Shown here: positions 22,970 to 32,830 of the stretch, one piece after another
How positions within the stretch are numbered: position 1 is the first letter of the stretch
How the letters are laid out: each line of letters opens with the position of its first letter
Assembly (NCBI GenBank): GCA_023053575.1
Contig: JAKZAP010000019.1
Location: 310,001-374,000 of the forward strand
Length of the DNA: 64,000 nucleotides
From: Branchinecta lynchi
Lineage: Eukaryota; Arthropoda; Branchiopoda; Anostraca; Branchinectidae
Reading direction: 5' to 3'
Position numbers and translations under genes: made by a program
The notes under the pieces: model-generated
Told to the model about the DNA's origin: nothing
Seen by the model: the letters and a program-made list of their open reading frames with translations, nothing else
The model's database searches: none

Positions 22970-23250
22970 TTGACGGTGCAAAACGGATAAGTCGGCTACA
23001 TTTTATTCGAGCTATATTTTGGCCCTTCTTGGCAAGGGTCCTCTTCAGCTTTAACTCCAGCCGATTTTCAGAGAAGAAGTCCATAAAATCAAATATTCAA
23101 GCATCTTTAATTGTTTTCCACAAGTTAATTTTCCAGCTTGAGCGGCTTGAGCCTGAAGAGGACCCTTGCCAAGAAGGGCCGAAATATAGCTCGAATAAAA
23201 TGTAGCTGACTTATCCGTTTTGCACCGTCAAATATGATTCGCAGTCACCT
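22970..23250. mobile_element. Palindromic hammerhead element, inverted pair
   Basis: The left arm (minus-oriented, from TTTGACGGTGCAAAACGGAT at 22970) and the right arm (plus-oriented, ending TCCGTTTTGCACCGTCAAAT at about 23233) are inverted copies, joined by a 100-base centre with CAGAGAAGAAG and AATTTTCCAGCTTGAGCGG. Each arm carries a ribozyme core: the right one is intact (23149-23192), the left one (about 23005-23055) has lost its GAGC arm and reads AAAA instead of GAAA. Confidence 0.75.
23149..23192 (+). ncRNA. Hammerhead ribozyme-like core, GAGC/GCUC helix I
   Basis: Order on the plus strand: GAGC, CUGAAGA, a hairpin with CCCUU/AAGGG plus two flanking G-C pairs and one bulged A, GAAA, UAUA and GCUC. 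This is a complete minimal hammerhead with A at the cleavage-site position. Position 7 of the core is free in known hammerheads, so CUGAAGA is acceptable. Confidence 0.65.
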
Positions 23251-23320
23251 TGGGCTGAAGGACTATCTTACTCCGAGGGACCTCGGCTTACAAATACAGC
23301 CTATTGAAACACCTTAGACC

Positions 23321-23584
23321 TTAGACCTTAGATCCTCCTGTGCCTCCAGAGGCGCCCAGGGCGTCCAAGAAGAGTCTCCAGTCGTCTCTGAAGCTTGCGG
23401 CTGCGACGATGTCTTCCCACTCCGTCTGTAAAGAGGCATGAAAGTGCCGCAGGTCGTTGTTGTAGGTACGACGGAGAGTATTTTTGGGTCTTCCTCTGCG
23501 GCGGGTGCCTTCGGGTAACCAGAAAAAGCGGATTTGGGGATTCTGGAATCGTCCATGCGCAGCACATGTCCGAGGTAGCTCCAT
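23321..23584 (-). mobile_element. LINE fragment, C-terminus with RRRGRPKNT motif
   Basis: The minus strand reads RRRGRPKNTLRRTYNNDLRH, then EDIVAAASFRDDWRLFLDAL and a stop. This R-GRP-xTWR-like motif followed by a short helix and W/F-rich end is a familiar C-terminus of RTE/CR1-type non-LTR retrotransposons. Immediately past the stop there is a short tandem tail (CTTAGAC repeats at 23312-23332), typical of such 3' ends. A second copy of the last ~75 bases is at 39163-39237. Confidence 0.8.
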
Positions 23585-23679
23585 CTACGCCTTCGTATGG
23601 TCTCGATGAGGGACGGTTGACCTGTGATGTTTCTTATGTGCTCGTTCGTTACCTTCTGGGAACGAATTGAAACAAAACA

Positions 23680-24640
23680 AAAAAAAAAGCTTCTCGCAGC
23701 CCAAGATACCCAAAGAAGAAGAAAAGTTAACAGATTGTGGTCCTAATAACAGGTTTTAAGTATTCAAAGCCTATTCCGCAGTATCAAATATGGCGAAGAG
23801 TTTTCAGATAATGCGGAGTTTTTTTTACATTTAATCGTTCAGGCTAAATTTACTACCTTCGTTCCGACGCATGGGGTTTACATTTTAGGTTCTTCTATGT
23901 CCACATTTAGTCATCCAATTTAGAAGATTGTTGGCTCTCAACCGTATAATAACATGTAGATCTCATTGATAGGCTTAGTTGCACTCGCTTTGGCTAAGGT
24001 TGAACTAGTAAATACTGGCTTTGTCACATAATCTTGAATTATAGACGGTTCATAAACTGCGGATGGCTCAAGATTTTAGATCGATTCAGTTCAAAATGGT
24101 TGCATGCGAAAAATATGATGTATATACGTCTTCTGAAAGACTGGCTGTCAAGGTACCAGTTATATTTGATCGCAGTAAATTGATAGGTCAGCTGAGGGGT
24201 TCCGGCCCCTCCCCCGACGGACACCCCGGTAGCCATCCCCCACACTGTGTTAATATAGTGCGATATCTTTTTATGAAAAGTATGTATAGAGCCGAGCGGC
24301 CAGCGAGCCGGCGTCACCGCTTTACATTAAACTCGCATTTGCAGAGTCAAAACTGCGATATCTCAAAACTGCAGTTCTCAGTGAGATTTTCTTAATTTCC
24401 CAGATATTTGCATTCGAGAGTGGGGATTTGGCGGGGGGGGGGGGAGGGGTCCACCCGGGTGGTTTTCGCCTAGGCCCCAGCTGTGATGTGATCCAGCGAA
24501 ATTCGGACCTTCTGGGCAAGGGTTCTGTTCTAAGGTACGTTTTCGCGTGATTTTCGTCGTTCGAACGGGACAAGCCATAATCATGATTTGCATTCTGTCG
24601 TGGATGTCAACTAACAATTTTGCGTGATTAGCTTAATGGT
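23680..24640. other. No gene seen
   Basis: Intron 1 sequence. A poly-G tract followed by GGGTGGTTTTCGCC is at 24433-24470. I see no exon-like segments, TIR pair or RNA gene. Confidence 0.45.
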
Positions 24641-24722
24641 AAATATTCCTTGAGCCCAAGCTGACTTTGAAACATATATTCAAATAATATATACAACGGA
24701 TACGTCAGCTACGATTCTTCAT

Positions 24723-24766
24723 CGGTGATATTTCGACCCTTCTTAGCAAGGGTCCTCGTCAGGCTG
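24723..24766 (-). ncRNA. Hammerhead-like core with broken helix I
   Basis: On the minus strand: CAGC, CUGACGA, a hairpin GACCCUU/AAGGGUC that pairs better than in other copies, GAAA, UAUC, then ACCG instead of GCUG. Helix II carries a compensatory change (U for C in the 3' arm), but helix I is lost, so this copy is probably inactive. It lies in a 160-bp repeat (24640-24800) that begins CCTTGAGCCCAAGCTGACTT. Confidence 0.5.
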
Positions 24767-25149
24767 TCAATCTTCTGGGTCAACGTCGGGGAAGGAAACG
24801 AACCTGTAATCAATTTGATTTGGTCTTGTTGAGTACGCTAAAGCAATTGCTTCAGTTACCTAGTTGACGACGCATATTTAGCCTTTGCGAAAGAAATCGT
24901 GAGACTTTGTGCTGCTAAGGCTCACTTTATAAAGCTGTCAACTCAAGTTTTTCAGAACCCCTGCAAGTCTGTATTCTTAGTTAGTTCTGTAATACTGTAA
25001 TGCTTTTCTTTCCATGTTTTCTTCGTTTTTCTGTGCACTGTATCGTATGTTATTTTGAAGGTCGGTGGTTAAAAGTGTACTTACTTGTTTACAACGTATT
25101 CACGAAGAACCTGACTGCGTATACCTTCAGTATGTTCAATCAAATACAC

Positions 25150-25480
25150 TGGTGAAACCGGTTCTTATAAAAAAAATAGTTTAAATACAACTGAGTTTTT
25201 TAAATCAGAAGTCGTACAATGTTCCAACTAAAATCAAATACAGTTGTGAAATTGGTACTTGGGAAAAAACAGTCGTTTAAATACAGTTGTATTTTGCTGT
25301 CGAGATGTCATACAATTGTTTACAACTGACAATAACCAAATACAACTATATGACAAAGACGGTTGCAAATTACAATTGTTTTTTTCAGGTCAATTGTAAG
25401 AAAACAACTGGAATTAATTGTACTAGACTGTTAACAGTTGATTACAATTAACAAAAATTGGGACCAGTTGTTTACACCAA
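25150..25480. repeat. ACAGTTG-motif cluster, left flank of foldback
   Basis: Dense, irregular copies of ACAACTG, ACAGTTG, ACAATTG and GTTTACAA in both orientations. An equivalent cluster lies on the other side of the foldback at 26590-26740 and shares the block ACTGTTAACAGTTG (or GGCTGTTAACAGTTG). The foldback therefore seems inserted into an older ACAGTTG-rich repeat. Confidence 0.6.
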
Positions 25481-25616
25481 AGCAGTACAATGCTCTTTAG
25501 CATTGTTCTGCCTTGTTACTTTTTTTCCTTTTAAATTATGTGTTGACAATTTATTTTATCTTTATTTATGACTTTATTTATGACTACAAAAACATCGTAT
25601 TTGGGCTCTGCCCACG

Positions 25617-26530
25617 AGAGATAGGGATCGACTAAAAGCAGGAAAGGAAAGGCAAGAGAAAAGCAGGAAACACTACTAAAACCAGGAAGGGCAAACTAAA
25701 ACGAGGGAAGAATTACCAGGAATCGAGGATCCGAAAAACTGGCAAGTCTGTTTAGTATCCCGTGAGGGGTCGGAAACTTATATTTGTAACAGTTCACATT
25801 TTCCTCCTTTTAGTATTCGAAAAAACTGGCACGCTGTGCCGTGCTTTTCCTCAGTTTAGTTTCTCGTGAGGGGTCGGCAACTTACATTTGTAAAAGTTCA
25901 CCTTTTCGTCCTTTTATTACCTTGTCGGTAGGCGATCATGAGTCCAGCGAGGGGTCGGCAACTAAGATATTCAAGTCCACTATTTCTTTCCTGGTTTTAG
26001 AAGCTTGTCACTTAGAGTACCAAAACGAGGGAATAAATTAGGTATTCTAAAAACTGGCAAGCCTTTCCTCTGTTTAGTATCCCGTGAGGGGTCAGCAACT
26101 AACGTTTGTAAAAGTTCGCCTTTTAGTATTAGAAAAAACTGGCAAGCTGTGCCGTGCTTTCCCTGTGTTTAGTATCTCGTGAGGTGTGGGCAACTTACGC
26201 TTGTAAAAGTTCACCTTTTCCTCCTTTTAGTCCCTCACGGGATACTAGGAAAGGCTTGCCAGTTTTTTCGAATACTAAAAGGAGGAAAAGGTGAACTTTA
26301 ACAAATGGAAGTTGCCGACCCTCACAGGATACTAAACAGAGGAAAGGCTTTCCAGAAGTTGCCGACCCTCACGGGATACTAAACAGAGGAAAGGATTGCC
26401 AGTTTTTCGAATCCTTGATTCTTGGTCATTCTTTCCTCGTTTTAGTTTGCCCTTCCTGGTTTTAGTATTCTTTCTTGCTTTTCTCTTGCCTTTCCTTTCC
26501 TGCTTTTAGTCGATCCCCTTAGACTTAGGG
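25617..26530. mobile_element. Foldback element with tandem GAGGGGTCGGCAACT units
   Basis: The outer arms are inverted: GATCGACTAAAAGCAGGAAA at about 25627 is mirrored by TTTCCTGCTTTTAGTCGATC near 26500, and the pairing runs more than 100 bases inward through AAACTAAAACGAGG/CCTCGTTTTAGTTT. Inside are about three direct units of roughly 130-150 bp (CTGGCAAG, TTTAGTATCCCGTGAGGGG, TCGGCAACTTA, GTAAAAGTTCACCTTTTCC) and then two to three units in the opposite orientation. The switch is near 26229. No transposase. Exon 2 of the PARG-like gene starts about 250 bp further on. Confidence 0.75.
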
Positions 26531-26589
26531 GCCCCGCGACATTATATTAAAATTATATGAAGTATTATTAAATAAATTGGAAATAAAAA

Positions 26590-26740
26590 AAATTGAACTG
26601 TAAAAAACAGTTGTAAAAAACAACTTAAATCAACTGTATTAGGCTGTTAACAGTTGTGTACAATCAAATCCAATTGTAAACAGTCGTTACCAGTTGTAAA
26701 CACTCGTTACCAACTGTAAACAGCTTAATTATTTCCATAT
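26590..26740. repeat. ACAGTTG-motif cluster, right flank
   Basis: About nine ACAGTTG/CAACTGT/CAATTGT motifs in 150 bases. The last lies about 50 bases before the exon acceptor at 26776-26777, so this repeat forms part of the 3' end of intron 1. Confidence 0.65.
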
Positions 26741-26777
26741 GGTACAAAGCAGTTTCTGATTTTTGTTTTCCCTCTAG

Positions 26778-26919
26778 GAGATTCGGTTACGCTTGACCGT
26801 GGCTTTGTTGCATCTCTTCTTGCTCTAGCAGTTGTGTGTGCTTACCCGAAGAGGACGCTTAGAAGTCATCCCACTTTAGTAGACTTCAGCTTCTCTCGTT
26901 TCTACAGCAGTCTTCCAAG
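26778..26919 (+). CDS. PARG: PARG-like gene, exon B
   Basis: Acceptor TTTTCCCTCTAG; donor GTAATT. The exon supplies two bases to the codon opened by exon A, and the frame then reads DSVTLDRGFVASLLALAVVC, AYPKRT, and VDFSFSRFYSSLPR. In PARG the matching stretch is the S-I-T-L-S..Q....LLA.AF.CT.P+R. segment followed by NFNRLF, the link between the helical and macro-like parts. All spaced hydrophobic positions agree. It ends with two bases of a split codon, matching exon C. The next intron is only 546 bp, the shortest of this gene. Confidence 0.9.
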
Positions 26920-27465
26920 GTAATTTTTTTAACACTGCGAGTCAAATAATTACAGTCTAATACGCACCATATTTGAAAATTCTGCCACAATTTTCAAAGC
27001 TACCGAGAGCGGTTGCCTTAACGGAAAGTACAGAAGAGGTGAAAAGCAAACAAGTATGTCACTCGTGCTTTAATGAATAATAACTTAAATGATTTCAGAT
27101 ACCGCTCAGACGATTATGCTGGCACAGGAAGAAAAACTCTCTCTTCAACTGCCTTATCTATGTTTAATCATCCCTGCTATTGTTCCCAAGTTCCACGCTA
27201 GCTCTAATCACTAGCAATATATAGCAATAGCTTTGCATTGATTTAATCATTTAATCATTATAGCTTTGCATTGATTTAATCACTATATGTTATTTTTCTG
27301 ATTCACTTACTTATTTTGGTCAAAATGGTTAAAAGCTTACGTTCTGTTTTTTGTCAGCTATGTGTCTACGCAAAGCTAAGACGTGTTGTCATATAGAACA
27401 AGAAATCCCAACACGACACATTTTTGCATTCCGATGGTGGATTTTTAAGTGACTTTTTTTCATAG

Positions 27466-27562
27466 AAGTCCGAGTCAGCAGGCAAAATTCCGAGCCATTC
27501 TACAGTTCTTCGACCGCTTTGCTTTTGCCCAGCCAACTGGACAGATACTCTTCCACAGAAAG
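27466..27562 (+). CDS. PARG: PARG-like gene, exon C
   Basis: Acceptor TTTTTTTCATAG; donor GTAGAA. With one base finishing the codon from exon B, the 32 further codons read SPSQQAKFRAILQFFDRFAF and AQPTGQILFHRK. This corresponds to the PARG segment with a K/F...L..YF.R pattern followed by PTG.VTF.R, which leads into the first strand of the catalytic macro-like domain. The exon ends at a codon boundary and the next exon begins at one. The following intron is 10.9 kb and full of repeats. Confidence 0.9.
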
Positions 27563-28070
27563 GTAGAACTTCTTTCTCTTCTTTGTTTTTAAGTAGAATA
27601 TTTTTAAGTTATTTTTATTTTAGTCTTTTAATAGGCCAAGGCGAGAGCGACGTCATACTGGCACCTGTCGCCTCACCACGTCTGTTTATGTAATGTTATT
27701 CCTTCTGTTCTATTCCATTTTCTTCTTTTTTCTTCATTTGATACTTCACTATTTATCTTCCTGATGTAAGTGAGTGATAAACAAAAATTCGAATATTCCA
27801 TAAAGACAATACGTCTTAAAACCTTTTCAATTTGATAATCTGTTTTGTTTTTCATCCGGAATAATACCAATTAATTTGAGCTTTTCAACGAAGCTTTTAT
27901 TATGCACAGTCATGGCGAAAATGTAGTCATGACTAAATGAGTAAATTACACACAGGACATAGGGACAAATGGAATAGCGATACAAATTTTAAAGTTAAAT
28001 ATGCATACTATGCTGATGCCATCTATAGCGGTTGTAGAATTAAAATCAGCCGAAAACTAGTTGTGTAGCG

Positions 28071-28622
28071 CAATGGTTCCCAACCGGTTGTACGCGTACC
28101 CAAAGGGGTACGCGAGACCCTGGGGTACGCGAAGGTACCAACGTTGGTTTAGTCTGTAGCTTCAAAATCTGGCCTCACTCATTTTTGATTGTCGAAAGCC
28201 TAATACCACCAGCAGAGGCATAACTAGCTAAAATATTTTTTTGGGGGAAAGGTATATTTACTGACTCCACGAACAAAATTAAAACATCTACGAAAATTGC
28301 GGCGCTTCCCGCTGATTTTTTAGCGCCAACTCCCTTCTCTTTAACCGTCTGGAAGACCACTTTGGAGGGAGGGGTGTTCCCAGCCCGTGAGTGAGGGCTC
28401 TGATTACAGCCCAAGTGAAAGTCAATGAAATAATGTTGTTTGCTAGCCTACTGCCATTAACTCTGTTCATGTGTGAAACAATACTGTTTCAAGAAGTATC
28501 GAAGACATTTCAAGTGATTCAGGTTGCGTATTAAGCTAACGAAAATGTTTGCGAAAAGGGGTACGCGACTTTTTCGAACCTTGATTAGGGGTACGCGGTA
28601 CGGAAAATGTTGGGAACCACTG
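28071..28622. mobile_element. Non-autonomous hAT element, GGGGTACGCG type
   Basis: The ends are CAATGGTTCCCAACC and GGTTGGGAACCACTG-type (right end TGTTGGGAACCACTG), the classic hAT TIR. The flanking eight bases are GTGTAGCG and GTCTACCG, six of eight identical, consistent with an aged 8-bp target duplication. The subterminal motif GGGGTACGCG occurs three or four times near the two ends. The flanks on both sides also share a longer similarity (GGTTGTAGAATTAAAATCAG versus GGCTGTAGGATCAAAATCAG), so the target itself may have been repeated. Confidence 0.8.
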
Positions 28623-31221
28623 GTCTACCGGCTGTAGGATCAAAATCAGTCAGAATCAGTGTTGCCACTGGTAGCAAAGTTCTGTTATTAGTCATAGATG
28701 TTCGTTTCTTCGACAAAGCGATCCTGAATTCTGCGACGAGTTCCTTACCAGTAAATACATAAGTGTAGAAGAAAAGTTGAGGCATATAGCCTAATTATGA
28801 AGATGATAAAGCGAGATTTCTCGTCCGTAGTTAGTAAAAAGTACCCAGTTTCATAGGTGCCAAATATCACTGTTTTCTTGCTGCCATAAGTCACAGGTTC
28901 CAGCAGAGAAAAGTGGCAATCTTATAAAAAGCACGTGTTGGCTGTTAAAGACAGAAATCAATGGATTTTAAATTAACTTTTGGAAAACAAGGGATAGTAA
29001 GACGCTGGTTCAGTTGACCAGTTGTATCTTCAGTGGAAATCTCATTCTGACAAAGTATGAACCAGGGCATAGGCTGGTTGGCTTTCATTCATTCTTTCAT
29101 TTTTTTTTCTTTAAAGTTTTTAAATTTTTATTTTTCACCGAAAGTACTGTTTTTTTATTTAATACTTTGAAGGCCAGCATCTACTTTTCAGTATTGCGGA
29201 AGATTGCTTGATGAACATCTGCGGAGGTTGATACGGCTTCGTATCAGCCTCTCTGCAGGATTATATGATATCGTATTAACCTCATGAGTAATTGCCATAA
29301 TATTATCTCCTGTAGAACATAGGGAGATATGCTTTCTCCTATGCAACCTATTCGACAAAAATTTACAGAATAATGATTAAATTAAGTTCGTAGGTGTTTT
29401 GAAAAGAGCAGACGATTTTAAAGAAGTTAACAAAACAAATTAACGTCACCGAGTGGAGGAGGAATTGTAGCCCGAAAAGTATAAAATACGCAGAGATTAG
29501 AAAAGATGATAGGTGGACTTAAATCAAAACATAACCTACATGTGGGACCTTGGCTAAAACAAAGCAAGACGGTTAGCATAAACGGCTGGATCGTTTTTCT
29601 GTAGTCACCACGTCGCAAGTAGTAACTGCTGGTAGGCGGTTCGACATACTCCTGGGTTAAGAGGTCGCCAGGTTTCATTAAACTTTCCTTATGAATGGAG
29701 GCCAAGTTGAAGTGATAAATAGATGGCTGGTTCCTATAAAGTATTCAATAATTTATTAAATTTTTATTCCAGCACTTACTGACATGTAACTATAGGGCAA
29801 GAGGGCACCACTTCGCGTAAATTCTGAATTTCCCGCCCACCTTCGAAACGCCCATAGGAACGACCGGCCCTAATGCAAATTTATAGCACATGCTAGAGTA
29901 ATGTATTCTTTTCACTTGTCCATTTCGAATCATCGTGGACATCATTTGCCACGCACCACTATTCTGTTACTTTATTTTCAAAAATCACTAAAATACTTGC
30001 CAACAAACGAAACAGTGTGTAGGTATGTAGTCTTTAAATAATTTTATTAGGTTTATTTCTGTTTTTTGCTATTTAGTTTGATTTTTTGTTTCACTATACT
30101 TCATTTGTCTTACTCCATCAAACTGAAACATTGTAACCTACTTTCAATGAAAGAAAAAACATATGTACCTACTCTCAGTTTTTCTGATACATGTAACCTG
30201 TCCTTCTACAAAGGTGTTATAAGCAATGGCAAAACTGCACACGCAATCAATTAGTTCGGATTATTCATTTTAGAGTCACTAGACCCTTAGCGTATCACCT
30301 ATCGGTCTTTTCTCCGATTCCGCGACGCCAGAATTCATGAATTCCTTCCATTTACTAATGAATCACCTGTGAATAATTAGCAATGGTATTTTCGGTAGTT
30401 TCGTATGCCAAACTGCATACACTGAATCCGTACAAATATGTTGGAAGTTTTGTTTCATTTTTATTTCCTTTCTTACTTGAAATGTGCAGCTATGTAGCAC
30501 ACGAACTTATGACGCCTGAAATCGCGATCTACTTTTTACGGCGGGCCACAACAGAGGGTGGTTTGTAGGAAGCAAAAGCTGAACGTCAATTTAAGATTAA
30601 CAAATCCAGGTTCGAATATGGACTTTAAATACATTGCGTGGTACGCATATGACGCTATCGCTGAACGTAATAGTAATTATTTACACAATGTAGATCAGTG
30701 CGAACTCTGCATAAAGCTCTGTGTAGCCTCCTGATTTGTAAAATTTAAATATATGTTTTGTTCTTCCTTTTTGTCCTATTTCACTCATACCGTTTTACAA
30801 TCGTACCTTTTGAGTGGGTAATCACAACTACAATTTACTCAAAACCACCCTTAGTTGGTTACGTACTAATGCAATTTGCATGTTTTTTCATTTTGTTAGT
30901 TTGTAGGTGTGAAACGCCGTTAGGTTTAACCACGAAACAAATTCATTCATACCTAATGCATGCATGTACTAATGCAGCTTGCATGTTGCTAAACGGTTGA
31001 ATGTTATTCGATATCGCCTTTTTAGACATATGGACAGGACTGTTGAATTTCTGACTCACCACTGTATCTATTTCCTAGAGCAAGATACAAATATTTTATT
31101 GCTCACACTGATTCATATTCACAGATTCGAAAATGGAGAGCTTTAATAAGTCAGTCCGAAACTTCGGATATTTACCGTGAGATTAAGGAGGTAGAATAGA
31201 ATAGAATAAAACTTTAATTCA
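28623..31221. other. Intron 3 sequence without recognisable gene
   Basis: About 2.6 kb of A/T-rich DNA. Short ORFs are present but show no splice-site framing or familiar motif. The segment 30270-30390 is weakly similar to 12170-12300. No RNA gene is seen. Confidence 0.45.
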
Positions 31222-32128
31222 ACAAGAGCTGCAAGCTCATATGGCACTTGTAAGGCTGGGTCAGAGGATGAAAGTAGGAATTCTTCAATTCGTGGGTTTG
31301 TTGTGATTATTTGTAAGCAAAACCCTTGAGATAATGGGTCCTTGGAAATCACGAGAACGTATCGTTTGGTAATACATTTGGCTGTGATGATGCGCACTTT
31401 AGAGGCGCTAGAAATTCATCTGTAACCAAAACTCTTGAAGCAAAAATGATGATGAGCTCATCGGGAGAATGAAATGCATATTTTAATCAAAAGTATCATT
31501 TGTACTTTAAGAAATTCAGTTGTAAGCAAAACCCACGAGGCAAAAATATTCTAATCATGTCAAGTCTCTAATGTTCAAGTTTCATGGTCCTAGCACATCT
31601 GGAAGTGCTTTAACTGGTGATCACCGGAATTCCGGACCCCCCTTCCTCCCCCCACAGTGCTCGAACCCGATCCAGTTCTGTCACTGATGAATCTAGGGCT
31701 TGTGCTTGTTCTTGCCATCAACTTTCATCCAAATCGCTTCACCCCCCCCCCCCCCCCCCACCCCCCCCCACAATAATCGGATCCGGTCCGGACTTCACAT
31801 GGGACACCCGAGACACGAGGTCTTTCCAAATTAAGATCTGATCACCCGTTCCAAAGTTATACGTACCTCTAGATTCCGGATTCCCCTTCCCTCCACTCCC
31901 CCACGGTGGTCGGATCGGGGAAATGACTATTTCCAACTTAGTTTGGTCGGGTCCCTAATATGCCTGTCAAGTTTCATCGTCCTAGCATATCTGGAAGTAC
32001 CCTAACTCGCAAACACCGGACTAACCGACCGAACGTCCGACCGACAGACAGACCGACAAACAGACCGACAGACCGACGGAAAAGTGATCGGTATATGGCA
32101 CTTGGCCGGAAGGCAAGTGCCATAAAAA
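31222..32128 (+). mobile_element. TATGGCACTTG-family element, complete short copy
   Basis: Begins AACAAGAGCTGCAAGCTCAT followed by ATGGCACTTG, then the GAGGCAAAA units (31370-31560), two to three poly-C units, a GACC/GACA microsatellite (32025-32080), and ends with the hairpin TGGCACTTG..CAAGTGCCA and ATAAAA. It is about 0.9 kb, non-coding, and shows the full plan of the family in its shortest form. Confidence 0.8.
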
Positions 32129-32489
32129 TATGGCTTATCATAGCAAATTGCCAAATTCGATATTGTTTCATCAGGTACATGAGCAAATGATAGATTGACA
32201 CATAGCAAATAAGCACATTACACAATCAACAAAAAGAAGAGACACTATAAGTCAAGTTAAGTTAAAAAGGGCCACAAAACTAGGGATAAAGCTCTTTTTA
32301 TAGCGGTCTGTTTTAGCAAAAACAGGTGTCAACTTTGGAACCTTCAGGTGTTTGGGCCTGAGTTTCATTTTAAAATGAATCTACCTCAACATTTTTGAAG
32401 TTATGGATCCAGGCTAAAGCTAATTCCCTCCCCCTGTTTGGTAGATTTAGAGTTTTGATAGGGATAGGACTGATCTAGATGTCACGTAT

Positions 32490-32830
32490 AATTAACAACT
32501 TTGCAAAGCAGGGGAAGAGGAAAACATGGACCACTTTCTCAATCGATGCCAGGAACTTTCGGAGTTAAGGGGATCTTTTTTAAGGGGAATGTTTTGCTTC
32601 TTCCGGATATCCTGAATAGTACTTCGAAAAGGGTTATAACAAAGGTGTGCGAATTTATCGACGGAGCGCTGAAGCTAAGAGCGACTAAGCGTAGTAGTGA
32701 GGCTTCATAGCCGTAGGAAAATATTGTTGTTGTTTTCTCATGTAACGTGTATTATTGTTTTTGTTATGTATATGGCCCATGTACTTTTAAATACACTTAT
32801 TGTTATTATTGTAATCCGCTGGGCGTCCCA
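32490..32830 (+). mobile_element. LINE 3' fragment, degraded
   Basis: A frame reads EENMDHFLNRCQELSELRGS, similar to the VDEDVFHFMCEC..SSELRAE segment at 54600-54670 (His and Cys of the knuckle retained). Further stops break it. The 3' side is a G/T-rich stretch, as in the copy at 54800. Confidence 0.55.

Noticed and set aside
31222..32128. Helitron assignment for the TATGGCACTTG family
   Set aside because: The 3' hairpin is suggestive, but the ends lack 5'-TC and 3'-CTRR and insertion is in an A-run rather than between A and T.
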